Shown piece by piece: positions 43,112-52,260 of a DNA stretch of 64,000 nt. Under the pieces are notes generated by a model. That model ran no database searches and was not told the origin of the DNA. It worked only from the letters and a program-made list of their open reading frames with translations. Position 1 is the stretch's first letter. Every line of letters begins with the position of its first letter. Location: the NCBI RefSeq assembly GCF_033843645.1, contig NZ_JAWXVZ010000014.1:1-64000 (forward strand), given 5' to 3'. Both the position numbers and the translations under genes were made by a program. Source of the DNA: Pseudovibrio zosterae (lineage in GTDB: Bacteria > Pseudomonadota > Alphaproteobacteria > Rhizobiales > Stappiaceae).

Positions 43112-44458
43112 TTAAGCGGCCGTTTCAACAGCGCCGACAATCGTGTCAACCACATCGCCGAGAAGCACGGCATCATCGGCCTCCCCCATCACGCGGATCA
43201 ACGGCTCGGTTCCTGAAGCACGAATGACAAGACGCCCTGCCCCAGCCAAACGGTCCTCACCATTCTTGATGGCGGCCTTTACATCGTCATTCTCCAACGG
43301 CTTGCCACCGTTGTAGCGGACGTTTTTCAGCAGTTGCGGCACAGGCTCGAAGCGGCGACACACCTCAGAGACCGGCCTATCGGTCTTCTTCACACACGCA
43401 AGCAACTGCAGGGCTGCAACGAGGCCGTCGCCTGTTGTGGCAAAATCAGACATTACGATGTGGCCTGACTGTTCTCCGCCCAGATTGTAGCCATGGGCGC
43501 GCATGTGCTCCACCACGTAACGATCCCCCACCTTGGTACGGGCGAGCTGCAAGCCAATATCGTTCAGGTAGCGCTCCAGCCCCAGGTTAGACATGACGGT
43601 CGCCACGATGCCCGGTGCGGAAAGACGGTTGTCCTCCTGCCAGGACTGCGCAACCGTTGCCATAAGCTGGTCGCCATCAACCACACGGCCTTCTTCATCA
43701 ACAATAATGACCCTGTCTGCATCACCATCCAGAGCGATACCGATATCGGCACGGACCTCATGCACCTTGTTGCAAAGCGCATCAACAGAGGTCGAGCCGC
43801 AGTCCTTGTTGATGTTGTAGCCATTTGGCTCAACCCCGATTGGGAAAACCTCGGCACCCATTTCCCACAGCACCTCAGGTGCCACCTTGTATGCCGCGCC
43901 ATTGGCGCAATCGATCACGATACGCATACCCTCAAGGGAGATGTCCCGCGGCAAGGTGCGTTTGGCAAATTCCATGTAGCGATCCCGCACGCCGTCAATG
44001 CGCTTGGCCCGGCCAAGTTCATGAGGCTCTGCAAGAATGGCTGAAAGGTCATCGCTTTCGATGAGGCGCTCGATCTCCAGCTCGGTCTCATCGGAAAGCT
44101 TGAAACCATCCGGGCCAAAAAACTTGATGCCGTTGTCATGGAAAGGGTTGTGGGACGCCGAAATCATCACGCCAAGATCCGCACGAAGCGAGCGGGTCAA
44201 CATCGCAACAGCCGGGGTCGGCATTGGGCCAAGAACAAACACATCCAGACCAACGGCGGTAAAACCAGCCACCAGCGCGTTCTCAATCATGTAGCCGGAA
44301 AGACGCGTGTCCTTGCCAATCACCACCCGGTGGCGGTACTTGCCACGCCGGAAGGTAATGCCCGCCGCCATGCCCACTTTCAGGGCGATCTCTGGTGTAA
44401 TTGGCCACTTGTTGGCAGTTCCGCGAATACCATCGGTACCAAAATATGCTCGCGACAT
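43112..44458 (-). CDS. glmM: phosphoglucosamine mutase
   Basis: A 448-residue phosphohexomutase that converts glucosamine-6-phosphate to glucosamine-1-phosphate for peptidoglycan and lipopolysaccharide. The catalytic serine is in MISASHNPFHDNGIKFF, the metal loop is ALDGDADRVI, and the phosphate-binding RASGTEPLIRVM is at the C-terminus. The N-terminus FGTDGIRGTAN fixes the ATG at 44458; 20 upstream codons in frame are discarded. It follows ftsH by 278 bp, beyond that gene's terminator, so it probably has its own promoter. Confidence 0.96.
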   Translation of the reverse strand: MSRAYFGTDGIRGTANKWPITPEIALKVGMAAGITFRRGKYRHRVVIGKDTRLSGYMIENALVAGFTAVGLDVFVLGPMPTPAVAMLTRSLRADLGVMISASHNPFHDNGIKFFGPDGFKLSDETELEIERLIESDDLSAILAEPHELGRAKRIDGVRDRYMEFAKRTLPRDISLEGMRIVIDCANGAAYKVAPEVLWEMGAEVFPIGVEPNGYNINKDCGSTSVDALCNKVHEVRADIGIALDGDADRVIIVDEEGRVVDGDQLMATVAQSWQEDNRLSAPGIVATVMSNLGLERYLNDIGLQLARTKVGDRYVVEHMRAHGYNLGGEQSGHIVMSDFATTGDGLVAALQLLACVKKTDRPVSEVCRRFEPVPQLLKNVRYNGGKPLENDDVKAAIKNGEDRLAGAGRLVIRASGTEPLIRVMGEADDAVLLGDVVDTIVGAVETAA

Positions 44459-44682
44459 GCACAAATCCTGTTTTCTCTGATGCAGCTGCGCCGCTTCAGC
44501 GGCGGGCAGCAGGATCATCCTAATCTTTTCTTGGTGTTGACCGGGACCTTAGATGATCAAGCACGAAGAATTTGTTCTCTTTCAGCTTGATACAATCATC
44601 GGCGGCCCCTGTGGGGTCAAAAAATGTGTTCTTTTGTTACCAGTAGGCAAACAAGTTCAAGCAAATTAGACAACAAAGCAAA

Positions 44683-44707
44683 ACGCCCGATGTTTTCCAC
44701 CGGGCGT
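44683..44707 (-). terminator. rho-independent terminator of ftsH
   Basis: ACGCCCG and CGGGCGT pair with an 11-base loop; TTTTGCTTTGTT follows on the minus strand, 30 bp past the ftsH stop. Confidence 0.75.
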
Positions 44708-44736
44708 CCGCAAAATTGTGGTCGTCTGTTTGGCTT

Positions 44737-46659
44737 TTAACCCTGAGGCTGAGGCTCCAGGCCATCGCCACTGGCTTCGCCGCCGGACTTCTTCGATCCA
44801 GTCGAAGGAATGCCGGAGGAACGTGCTGGAGGCACATCGTCGCCTTCGTCGCGAACCGGGGCTTCCCCTTCCAACAGCTTCTTGATTTCATCACCGCTCA
44901 AGGTCTCGTACTCAATGAGGCCGTTCGCGATGGTGTGGAGCTGATCTTCGTGCTCCTTCAAAATGCGTGTTGCGGTTTCATACCCTTCGTTGACGAAGTG
45001 CTTGACTTCAGCATCAACCATTTGTTGCGTTTCATCAGAGACGTTCTGGTTCTTCGCAACAGAGTGGCCGAGGAACACTTCCTCTTGGTTTTCGCCGTAA
45101 AGCAGCGGACCGAGCTTGTCGGACATACCGAACTGGGTTGCCATCGCACGAGCCAGTTTGGTCGCCATCTGAATGTCACCGGATGCGCCTGAGGTCACTT
45201 TCTCGTAGCCGAAGATCATCTCTTCAGCCACGCGGCCACCCATAGCCACCGCAAGGTCGGCCTTACACTTGGCACGTGTCAAAGACACCTGATCCTTTTC
45301 CGGCAGACGCATCACCATACCCAGCGCACGGCCACGCGGAATGATGGTCGCCTTGTGGATCGGGTCAGACGCAGGCATGTGCAACGCAACAAGCGCGTGT
45401 CCAGCCTCGTGGAAAGCGGTCAGCTTCTTCTCTTCCTCGGTCATGACCAGCGTACGGCGTTCCGCACCCATCATGACCTTGTCCTTCGCATCCTCAAACT
45501 CGGCCATCGTGACCAGACGCTTGGAGCGACGCGCAGCAAGCAGTGCAGCTTCGTTCACGAGGTTCATCAAGTCCGCACCAGAGAAACCCGGTGTGCCGCG
45601 TGCAAGGGTTTTCACATCAACGTCTGGAGCCAGAGGCACCTTGCGCATGTGCACCTTGAGGATCTTTTCGCGGCCCGTAATATCTGGGTTCGGCACCACG
45701 ATCTGACGGTCGAAGCGGCCCGGACGCAGCAGCGCAGGGTCCAGAACGTCAGGACGGTTGGTTGCCGCGATGATGATGATGCCCTCGTTAGGCTCAAAAC
45801 CATCCATTTCAACCAGCAACTGGTTCAAGGTCTGTTCGCGTTCATCGTTACCGCCGCCAAGACCGGCACCACGATGACGACCCACAGCATCGATTTCATC
45901 GATGAAGATGATGCATGGCGCGTTCTTCTTCGCCTGCTCGAACATGTCGCGCACACGAGATGCACCCACACCAACGAACATTTCAACGAAGTCGGAACCG
46001 GAGATGGTGAAGAACGGTACGTTCGCCTCACCCGCGACAGCGCGAGCAGTCAGCGTCTTACCAGTACCTGGAGGGCCGACCAGCAGACAGCCGCGCGGGA
46101 TCTGACCACCGAGACGCTGGAACTTCTGCGGGTCGCGCAGGAACTCGACGATCTCTTGCAGATCTTCCTTGGCTTCATCAATACCGGCAACGTCGTCAAA
46201 GGTCACGCGGCCCTGTGCCTCGGTCAGCATCTTTGCCTTGGACTTGCCAAAGCCCATTGCCTTGCCGCCGGAACCTTGCATCTGCCGCATCACGAATATC
46301 CAGATGCCGAGGATCAGCAACATCGGGAACCACGAAATCAACGCACCCAGCAGCGAGAAATTCTCAGAAGGCGGCTTCGCATTGATCATCACACCCTTGG
46401 AGCGCAGAAGCTCAACATACTGCGCGTTGTCCGGCGCATATGTTTGGAATTTGCCGCCACTTGAGTAGGAACCAGTGATCTGCTGCTGCTGAATTGTAAC
46501 CTCTCGCACGTCCCCTTGCTCTGCTTGGCTAAGGAACTGGGAGAACGGAATCTCATTGGCATTCGTTCTCGAGGCCGGGCTTTGGAAAAGCTGGAACAAA
46601 GCAATCAGCAGAAGGCCGATGATCACCCACAGGGCGAAGTTCCGGAAATTTGCGTTCAT
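44737..46659 (-). CDS. ftsH: ATP-dependent zinc metalloprotease FtsH
   Basis: A 640-residue membrane-bound AAA+ protease that degrades misfolded membrane proteins and regulatory targets such as RpoH. Two transmembrane helices (about 8-24 and 105-123) flank a small periplasmic domain. Walker A is GPPGTGKT, Walker B is CIIFIDEIDAVG, the SRH region has RPGRFDRQI, and the zinc site is HEAGH. The last 35 residues are Pro/Gly/Ser-rich. It lies after tilS with its own promoter, which resembles a heat-shock promoter. Confidence 0.97.
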   Translation of the reverse strand: MNANFRNFALWVIIGLLLIALFQLFQSPASRTNANEIPFSQFLSQAEQGDVREVTIQQQQITGSYSSGGKFQTYAPDNAQYVELLRSKGVMINAKPPSENFSLLGALISWFPMLLILGIWIFVMRQMQGSGGKAMGFGKSKAKMLTEAQGRVTFDDVAGIDEAKEDLQEIVEFLRDPQKFQRLGGQIPRGCLLVGPPGTGKTLTARAVAGEANVPFFTISGSDFVEMFVGVGASRVRDMFEQAKKNAPCIIFIDEIDAVGRHRGAGLGGGNDEREQTLNQLLVEMDGFEPNEGIIIIAATNRPDVLDPALLRPGRFDRQIVVPNPDITGREKILKVHMRKVPLAPDVDVKTLARGTPGFSGADLMNLVNEAALLAARRSKRLVTMAEFEDAKDKVMMGAERRTLVMTEEEKKLTAFHEAGHALVALHMPASDPIHKATIIPRGRALGMVMRLPEKDQVSLTRAKCKADLAVAMGGRVAEEMIFGYEKVTSGASGDIQMATKLARAMATQFGMSDKLGPLLYGENQEEVFLGHSVAKNQNVSDETQQMVDAEVKHFVNEGYETATRILKEHEDQLHTIANGLIEYETLSGDEIKKLLEGEAPVRDEGDDVPPARSSGIPSTGSKKSGGEASGDGLEPQPQG

Positions 46660-46716
46660 TTCGATCCCTTTACCGCTGAGGCGCGGAGGTCTTCGCGTTT
46701 CATTTTATCTCTTGTC

Positions 46717-46748
46717 GTAACATAGGCGCCCACAACGGACCTGCCAAG
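46717..46748 (-). promoter_or_regulatory. heat-shock-type promoter candidate of ftsH
   Basis: On the minus strand CTTG (46748-46745) and CCTATGTTAC (46726-46717) are 18 bp apart, close to the alphaproteobacterial RpoH pattern CTTG-N16-18-CYTATNTNNT. Read as sigma-70 it is TTGGCA-N17-TATGTT. It predicts a 5' leader of about 50 nt. Confidence 0.55.
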
Positions 46749-46897
46749 GTGGACTCAAGAATGACACAGCTACAATTCTAATTTCTTAAGACGAAAACCA
46801 CGAGGGCAACCGTAAAATTCAACAATCTAGCCTGCCATCTTCAAGAATTTGTGGTGGATCATATCCACCAGCAATCCCAAAATCTGCTCAATGGTCG

Positions 46898-48214
46898 TCA
46901 AAGCACGCTACGGATCAACTCGACGGACACATGACAGGGACGGGTTGCTGTGTTTTCTGAGGTCAGCGACGCCTGTACTCCAGTCCACGGGATGTAGGGC
47001 ATTCCACGTGGAAATACAACAATTGGCGCACTTTCAAACGCAGTTTTCGGCCAATCCTCAAAGGCCTCAAGGCCATACTCAGCAAATCCACCGGCACCCA
47101 GCACCTTGAGGCAGGAGCCCTCTGGCACATTTTGCGCACGGTATGTAAACCGACCATCCCAAGCGCCCTCAGGGACCGAATGGATATCGACCTCCGCCGG
47201 TGGAACGCGGCCAAGTTCCTTGAAGATAAACGCCTCATCCCGGCGCAAGTGCAGCCGTACACCGCCCAATGTCGCGCCGCCCCCAGCAAATTCAGGGTCA
47301 GCCAACTTCTCGTAGAGCCGCTCAACTGAGGCAAGACGCGGCGTATAATCGCCGCCGCCCACAAGCTTCACCAGCCGCGCCACCAGGCGCAGTCCCACTT
47401 CCTCCGGCAACTCCACGAAACGGGAACGCATCACACGTACCGGGCCAGCAGGATGCACGGTACAGTAGTCCTCGAAAAACCGAGTGACCCAAACGTCCAG
47501 CGCATCACTGGCCCGCGCTAGCCGGTGTGCCGTTTCTGAGAGCCGCTGCGGCGTAAGCCCAAGCTCTGCAAGCATTGGCTGCGCCTGACGGAACCGCACC
47601 CGCTCGTAATGTAGGTCCATGTTGGTCGGATCTTCAAACCAGGCAATGCCGCGAAGGCGCAAACTGGCTTTCAAACGCTCTTTGGAAACTTCAAGCAACG
47701 GCCGCATCACGGGCGGCATCACATCACGGCGAACCGGACGCATGGCCCCAAGCCCATAAACGCCACTGCCGCGCGCCAGCCGGTAGAGAAACGTCTCTGC
47801 CTGATCTTCAAGGTGATGGGCCAGCACAATTGCCTCACAGCCTTGAGCCAAGGCCTCATTTCGCAGCAACCCATGGCGCGCCTCTCGCGCAGCCGCCTGC
47901 AGATTGCCGCTTGCCCCGCCCCCATTCCAACGCAACGTCTTGTGAGAAACGCCCAGCTGCTCGCACAGCAGCGCCACGCCAGCGGCCTCGGTCGCGGCTT
48001 CAGGCCGCAAGCCGTGATCAACGGTAATCGCAGCGATCGCGGGTTTTCCATCACCGCGCTTGGCCCACTCAGACAGCAGCACCAGAAGCGCAACAGAATC
48101 CGCCCCACCCGAAACGCCAACCGCCACAGCCTTCAAGTCGTTCAAGGCCCGAAACAGCGTGTCGGCCTCGTCCGGCTCAATCGGCAGATGGTCAGAGTTA
48201 GCTACAGCCGGCAC
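46898..48214 (-). CDS. tilS: tRNA(Ile)-lysidine synthetase
   Basis: A 438-residue PP-loop ATPase that attaches lysine to C34 of the minor tRNA-Ile (CAU), so that it reads AUA. The PP-loop GVSGGADSVALLVLL (about 32-48) is present, with VDHGLRPEA and HLEDQAETFLYRLARGSG downstream. The start appears to be GTG at 48214, overlapping the 3' end of cpoB by 17 bp; no in-frame ATG precedes the PP-loop. It links the tol-pal block to ftsH, as in many Alphaproteobacteria. Confidence 0.93.
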   Translation of the reverse strand: MPAVANSDHLPIEPDEADTLFRALNDLKAVAVGVSGGADSVALLVLLSEWAKRGDGKPAIAAITVDHGLRPEAATEAAGVALLCEQLGVSHKTLRWNGGGASGNLQAAAREARHGLLRNEALAQGCEAIVLAHHLEDQAETFLYRLARGSGVYGLGAMRPVRRDVMPPVMRPLLEVSKERLKASLRLRGIAWFEDPTNMDLHYERVRFRQAQPMLAELGLTPQRLSETAHRLARASDALDVWVTRFFEDYCTVHPAGPVRVMRSRFVELPEEVGLRLVARLVKLVGGGDYTPRLASVERLYEKLADPEFAGGGATLGGVRLHLRRDEAFIFKELGRVPPAEVDIHSVPEGAWDGRFTYRAQNVPEGSCLKVLGAGGFAEYGLEAFEDWPKTAFESAPIVVFPRGMPYIPWTGVQASLTSENTATRPCHVSVELIRSVL

Positions 48215-49124
48215 GACTTTGTTCGGTTCTCGCCTGGTTCAAGATGGTAGATGGCGCAGATGGGAACTTGCCCAAAAGCTCGGAATAGGTGGCACAGGCC
48301 GCATCCCGCTCGCCCAGACCAGACAGCGACAGCCCCAGCTTCAACAGGCTGTCCGGTGCCAGATCACTGGATGGATAATCGGTGTACGCCTTGAGAAAGG
48401 CATCCGCAGCCTTGCGATAGTTGCGCTGAGACAGCAAGCTCTCGCCATACCAGTACTGCGCGTTGGGAGCCAACGCATGATCCGGGTACATGCCAAGGAA
48501 GGTGTCGAACCCTTCCGCTGCGGCCGGGTAGTTCCCCTTCAGCACCAGATCATAGAACATGTTGTAGTCGGCACTCGGGTCGCCGGTAATGGACGCTTGC
48601 ACGTTGCCGTTAAAGGTTGCGGCTTCACCGCCGGGCGCCACCAGAATGTTGCTTTGCGAAGCTGTTCCAGCCGCATTTGGCGCGCCATTGCTGCCTTGCG
48701 CCAATGCAGACAGATCCAACGGTCCAGACGTCCCGCCCTGCGCGGTGTTCGAAAGGTTCTGCGTCTGCGCCGTGCGGTTTACCGGCTGTGCCTGCTGCTG
48801 CTGCGGCTGAGACCGCGTCGGCTGATTGAGGTTGCCTTGCTGGCGTGGACCGCTCGGCGCACCGCCTTCAAGCTGCTGCAAGCGGTATTCGTTGTCTTCC
48901 TGAGAGCGGCGCAGCTGGTCCTCAAGCGTGCGAACCTGAAACTGCAGCTGTTCCACCTGCCCGGTCAAAGAGCGAATTTGCTCCTCCAGCTGGCCGAGGC
49001 GTGCCGTGGCTTGCGCCGCTTCATTGCGATCAGAGCCAAACAGCTGCGCTGATGCCGGCACCGCCACGCTTGCGCTCAGCAGAAAGGCGAGTGAATAGGT
49101 TGCAACGGTTCGGTTCAGTGCCAT
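48198..49124 (-). CDS. cpoB: Tol-Pal system TPR protein CpoB (YbgF)
   Basis: A 308-residue periplasmic protein. The signal peptide ends near VPASAQL (residue 26), a trimerising coiled coil follows (about 35-75), then a Gln/Pro/Asn-rich linker, then a C-terminal TPR domain (DYNMFYDLVLKGNYPAAAEGF, AQYWYGESLLSQRNYRKAAD). CpoB coordinates cell-wall synthesis with outer-membrane constriction by contacting TolA and PBP1B. It is separated from pal by 176 bp containing the pal terminator, so it likely has its own promoter as well. Confidence 0.93.
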   Translation of the reverse strand: MALNRTVATYSLAFLLSASVAVPASAQLFGSDRNEAAQATARLGQLEEQIRSLTGQVEQLQFQVRTLEDQLRRSQEDNEYRLQQLEGGAPSGPRQQGNLNQPTRSQPQQQQAQPVNRTAQTQNLSNTAQGGTSGPLDLSALAQGSNGAPNAAGTASQSNILVAPGGEAATFNGNVQASITGDPSADYNMFYDLVLKGNYPAAAEGFDTFLGMYPDHALAPNAQYWYGESLLSQRNYRKAADAFLKAYTDYPSSDLAPDSLLKLGLSLSGLGERDAACATYSELLGKFPSAPSTILNQARTEQSRAGCS

Positions 49125-49254
49125 GAATATCTCCAGCGCAGCACAAATAAATCTAAGAATTAAGCAGCAATATCATGCCGATATCGGCCAAATTTTGACA
49201 GGATCGCATCCAGCTGACAAGGGCACACATATTTGCCCCTGATGAGATACAAAA

Positions 49255-49282
49255 AAGGGGCCGCCCTTTGGGTCAGCCCCTT
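49255..49282 (-). terminator. rho-independent terminator of pal
   Basis: AAGGGGC and GCCCCTT form a 7-bp stem; TTTTTTGT follows on the minus strand, 19 bp past the pal stop. Confidence 0.75.
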
Positions 49283-49300
49283 AATTCCAGCGTGTCAGTC

Positions 49301-49786
49301 TTAGCTGCCAGCGTTGTTCACCACGGTCACAGCGCGGCGGTTTTGGCTCCAGCAAGAGTCGGCATCACACACAGCCACTGGACGCTCTTTACCGTAAGAG
49401 ATCGTCTTGATGCGGCTCTGGCTCACGCCTTTTGCAGAAAGATAGTCATAGACTGCCTGCGCACGACGGGCACCCAGTGCAATGTTGTACTGGCGTGTGC
49501 CGCGCTCATCCGCGTGGCCTTCAATGGTAATCGTATAGTTGGAATAAGCGTTAAGCCACTGCGCTTGCTTGTCCAGCGTTGCGCGAGCAGCCGGGCTCAA
49601 TGAAGACTGGTTGTTGTTGAAGAACACGCGGTCCCCAACGTTCACCACAAAGTCTTGGCCAGAGCCGGGAACCACGGAGCCATTAGCACCGAGTTCAGGG
49701 CGTGTCTGAGAACACGCCGCAGCAACAAGACAGACCGTTACGACGGCAACCAAACGCGCCACACGCGCGAATAGTACATTTGACAT
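49301..49786 (-). CDS. pal: peptidoglycan-associated lipoprotein Pal
   Basis: A 161-residue outer-membrane lipoprotein. The lipobox is VAAAC, with the lipidated cysteine near residue 25. The OmpA-like peptidoglycan-binding domain has the ITIEGHADERGTRQYNIALGARRA signature (split by conserved Asp and Arg), as in all Pal proteins. It anchors the outer membrane and works with TolB. CAGGAG precedes the ATG at 49786; 14 upstream in-frame codons are discarded because they would displace the signal peptide. The tolB-pal spacer contains a repeat element. Confidence 0.95.
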   Translation of the reverse strand: MSNVLFARVARLVAVVTVCLVAAACSQTRPELGANGSVVPGSGQDFVVNVGDRVFFNNNQSSLSPAARATLDKQAQWLNAYSNYTITIEGHADERGTRQYNIALGARRAQAVYDYLSAKGVSQSRIKTISYGKERPVAVCDADSCWSQNRRAVTVVNNAGS

Positions 49787-49831
49787 CCTAGTACTCCTGA
49801 TCCCCAAGATTCCATTAGGGTTGACCATTGC

Positions 49832-49873
49832 TAACCAAACTTGGTTAATCCGCCCTCAACAAGCTTGGTTAAT
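49832..49873. repeat. TTGGTTAAT repeats and inverted repeat between tolB and pal
   Basis: CTTGGTTAAT occurs at 49840-49849 and 49864-49873, 24 bp apart. The first copy is also the right arm of TAACCAA-AC-TTGGTTA (49832-49847), a perfect 7-bp-arm inverted repeat. Read on the minus strand the repeats are ATTAACCAAG, which resembles CtrA half-sites. Confidence 0.5.
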
Positions 49874-49925
49874 TGTTGGTAAAGATTCACGCAACACGAA
49901 AACTGCTGTGAGACTTTTATACCCC

Positions 49926-51290
49926 TTAGTCCAACAGCGGTGACCATGCCGGGTCAGACGCAAAATTCGGTGTCTGAACAACCTGTTCGTTGTAGCCGGT
50001 CAAGTCCACGGTCCACACCTGTGGGCCACCTTGTCCACCTCGGGTGTCTCGGAAGAAGGTCAGAACACGGCCATTGGGAGACCATGCAGGCCCCTCGTTG
50101 TGATAGCCCTCGGTCAAGATGCGCTCGCCGCTGCCATCCGGGCGCATGACGCCAATCATGAAACGTCCCTGATGCACCTTTGTGAAGGCGATCAAATCTC
50201 CGCGAGGTGACCAGACAGGTGTTGAATAGTTGCCCGGACCGAAGGAGATGCGCTGCGCGTTTTGACCGTTGGAGCCCATCACATAAAGCTGCTGCGAACC
50301 ACCGCGGTCACTTTCAAAGACGATCTGACGTCCATCTGGAGAAAACGACGGGCTGGTATCAATAGCGGCGGTATTGGTCAAACGGGTCGTGCGACGGGTG
50401 CGCAGATCCATGAGATAAATGTTGGCGTTGCTGCCCTGCTGCAGGCTCATCACCACGCGCTGCCCATCTGGAGAAAAGCGCGGCGCAAAGGTCATGCCCG
50501 GGAAGTTGCCAAGAATCTCACGCTGCCCGGTCTCGATGTTCAGAAGATACACCTGCGGGTTCTGTCCAGAGTAGGACATGTAGGTGATCTCTTGAGAAAC
50601 CGGGGAAAACCGCGGTGTCAGCACCAGCTCTGAACCGTTGGTCAGGTAGCGGATGTTCGCGCCATCCTGATCCATGATAGCCAGCCGCTTGCGCCGCTGG
50701 TCTTTCGGACCGCTTTCGTCCACGAACACGATCCGTGTATCGAAATAGCCCTTTTCACCGGTCAGGCGCTCATAAATCTCATCGGAAATGATGTGCGCAA
50801 GACGACGCCAGTTTTGCGGTGTCGTAAAGAACTGCTGGCCAATCAGCTGCTGCCCTGCATAAACGTCCCACAGCCGGAACTCTGCCTTCAGGCGGCCGTC
50901 CGGCAGCTGACTGACAGAGCCGGTCACCAGTGCCTGCGCGCCAATGGTGCGCCAGTCGCCGAAGCGCGGCTGGGTGTTCACGTTCATGTTCTGCTGAATG
51001 TGCGCGGCTGGATCGATCGGACGGAACAGGCCAGACCGCTGCAGGTCTGCTGTCACGATACCAGATATCTGCTGCCCAAGATCAGCCTGTTCACCCTGCG
51101 TGGCAAAGTGCGGGAGCGCAATTGGCATTGGCTCAAGATTGCCCTGTGTGATGTCAATCTCAATCAGTGCATGCGCAGGACCGAGCAGCGCAACACTGGC
51201 AAAGCCCGCCACAACGAGTGCCTTTACCCGCGTCCCCAAGCACCGCCAAAAGGTGCTTCCCTTATGCTCTGAGGTCGCCTGTACAGACAT
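49926..51290 (-). CDS. tolB: Tol-Pal system periplasmic protein TolB
   Basis: A 454-residue protein. A long signal peptide (cleavage near residue 41, GPAHAL) leads to the N-terminal TolB domain (about 45-175) and a six-bladed WD40-like beta-propeller. Its repeats are clear: PRFSPVSQEITYMS, PRFSPDGQRVVMS, PSFSPDGRQIVFESD, PVWSPRGDLIAFT and PAWSPNGRVLTFF. It binds Pal and TolA in the periplasm. It lies between tolA and pal, with 28 bp to tolA. Confidence 0.96.
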   Translation of the reverse strand: MSVQATSEHKGSTFWRCLGTRVKALVVAGFASVALLGPAHALIEIDITQGNLEPMPIALPHFATQGEQADLGQQISGIVTADLQRSGLFRPIDPAAHIQQNMNVNTQPRFGDWRTIGAQALVTGSVSQLPDGRLKAEFRLWDVYAGQQLIGQQFFTTPQNWRRLAHIISDEIYERLTGEKGYFDTRIVFVDESGPKDQRRKRLAIMDQDGANIRYLTNGSELVLTPRFSPVSQEITYMSYSGQNPQVYLLNIETGQREILGNFPGMTFAPRFSPDGQRVVMSLQQGSNANIYLMDLRTRRTTRLTNTAAIDTSPSFSPDGRQIVFESDRGGSQQLYVMGSNGQNAQRISFGPGNYSTPVWSPRGDLIAFTKVHQGRFMIGVMRPDGSGERILTEGYHNEGPAWSPNGRVLTFFRDTRGGQGGPQVWTVDLTGYNEQVVQTPNFASDPAWSPLLD

Positions 51291-51318
51291 TGACCTTAGC
51301 TCCTTTTAATCCAATAGC

Positions 51319-52254
51319 TCAGTACCCAAGCATTTCGCTTGGATCGAAATTCAAGATGACTGTCTGCCACGATTCGTACTTATCAAGTGGCAATGAATAC
51401 GGCCCACAGCGATAAACCGCGCGAATTGCACTCTGCGCCGCTGCATTGAAGGCCGGATTACCACTTGAGTTCAGCACCTTCGGGGCGCCAGAAACCTGTC
51501 CTTCTCGCGTCAGAGACATCTCAAGCCGTACAGCCAGATCTTGCGCGCCTGCCGCTCCAACGGGCGGCGACCAACAGCGGTAGATCTGTGAACGCAGCGC
51601 ATCCAGTTCAGACTGGGTCATGCGCACGCCCACTTGCCCGCGCGACGACCCCAAAGAAGCCTGCTGTTGTGTGCTGGACGAGCCCCCACCGCTCGGCGTG
51701 GTCTTGTTCAGCAGGGCAGCAATGTTGTTCGGATCGAACTGGCGATCCGGTTGGCGCTCCGGTTCAGGGCGGGGCGGCACGCGTGGCTTCACCCGAGGGC
51801 GGGCGGTCACCACCTGCGGCTCCGGCTCTTCAGCCTCGTCCACCTCGGGGCCCAGCTCTGCGGTTTCGGTCGGCGCCTCCTCAGGCGCAGGCTCAGCCTC
51901 CGGCGCTGGCTCCGGGTCCGGAGCTGGCGGTGGCGGCGTTTGTTCTCTCACAGATTCCGTTACCGGCCGATCATTGTCCGGTCCCGGCGCACTGGTTTCA
52001 TTCTCACCAGGCTGCTCTGCAGGTTCTGGCTTGTCTTCCGGTGGCTTGGGTGTGGGCTCAACGGCAGCTTCCCTGATCTCGGTTTCTTCCTTGGAGCCGA
52101 GCTGCAACTGGGTAAGCTCAGCCACAGGAACAAGCTCAACCGGCAGCGAGTCCACCGGAGCCATCGACATGTCTCGTCCACCGGGGAGAGAAATCACCCC
52201 GGCGACAAGTATGGCCACGTGGCCTACTGCCGATGCAATAAGAGCTTTACGCAT
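51319..52254 (-). CDS. tolA: TolA-like energy-transducing protein
   Basis: A 311-residue protein. One N-terminal transmembrane helix (about 5-22) is followed by a long Pro/Glu-rich extended region (about 55-190). A C-terminal domain of about 100 residues follows, beginning MTQSELDALRSQIYRCW and containing VRLEMSLTREGQVSG, as in TolA domain III and TonB_C folds. It transmits TolQR proton-motive energy to TolB-Pal. The middle is proline-rich rather than the alanine-rich helix of enteric TolA, which is common in Alphaproteobacteria. It begins 6 bp after tolR. Confidence 0.9.
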   Translation of the reverse strand: MRKALIASAVGHVAILVAGVISLPGGRDMSMAPVDSLPVELVPVAELTQLQLGSKEETEIREAAVEPTPKPPEDKPEPAEQPGENETSAPGPDNDRPVTESVREQTPPPPAPDPEPAPEAEPAPEEAPTETAELGPEVDEAEEPEPQVVTARPRVKPRVPPRPEPERQPDRQFDPNNIAALLNKTTPSGGGSSSTQQQASLGSSRGQVGVRMTQSELDALRSQIYRCWSPPVGAAGAQDLAVRLEMSLTREGQVSGAPKVLNSSGNPAFNAAAQSAIRAVYRCGPYSLPLDKYESWQTVILNFDPSEMLGY

Positions 52255-52260
52255 AAGCTG

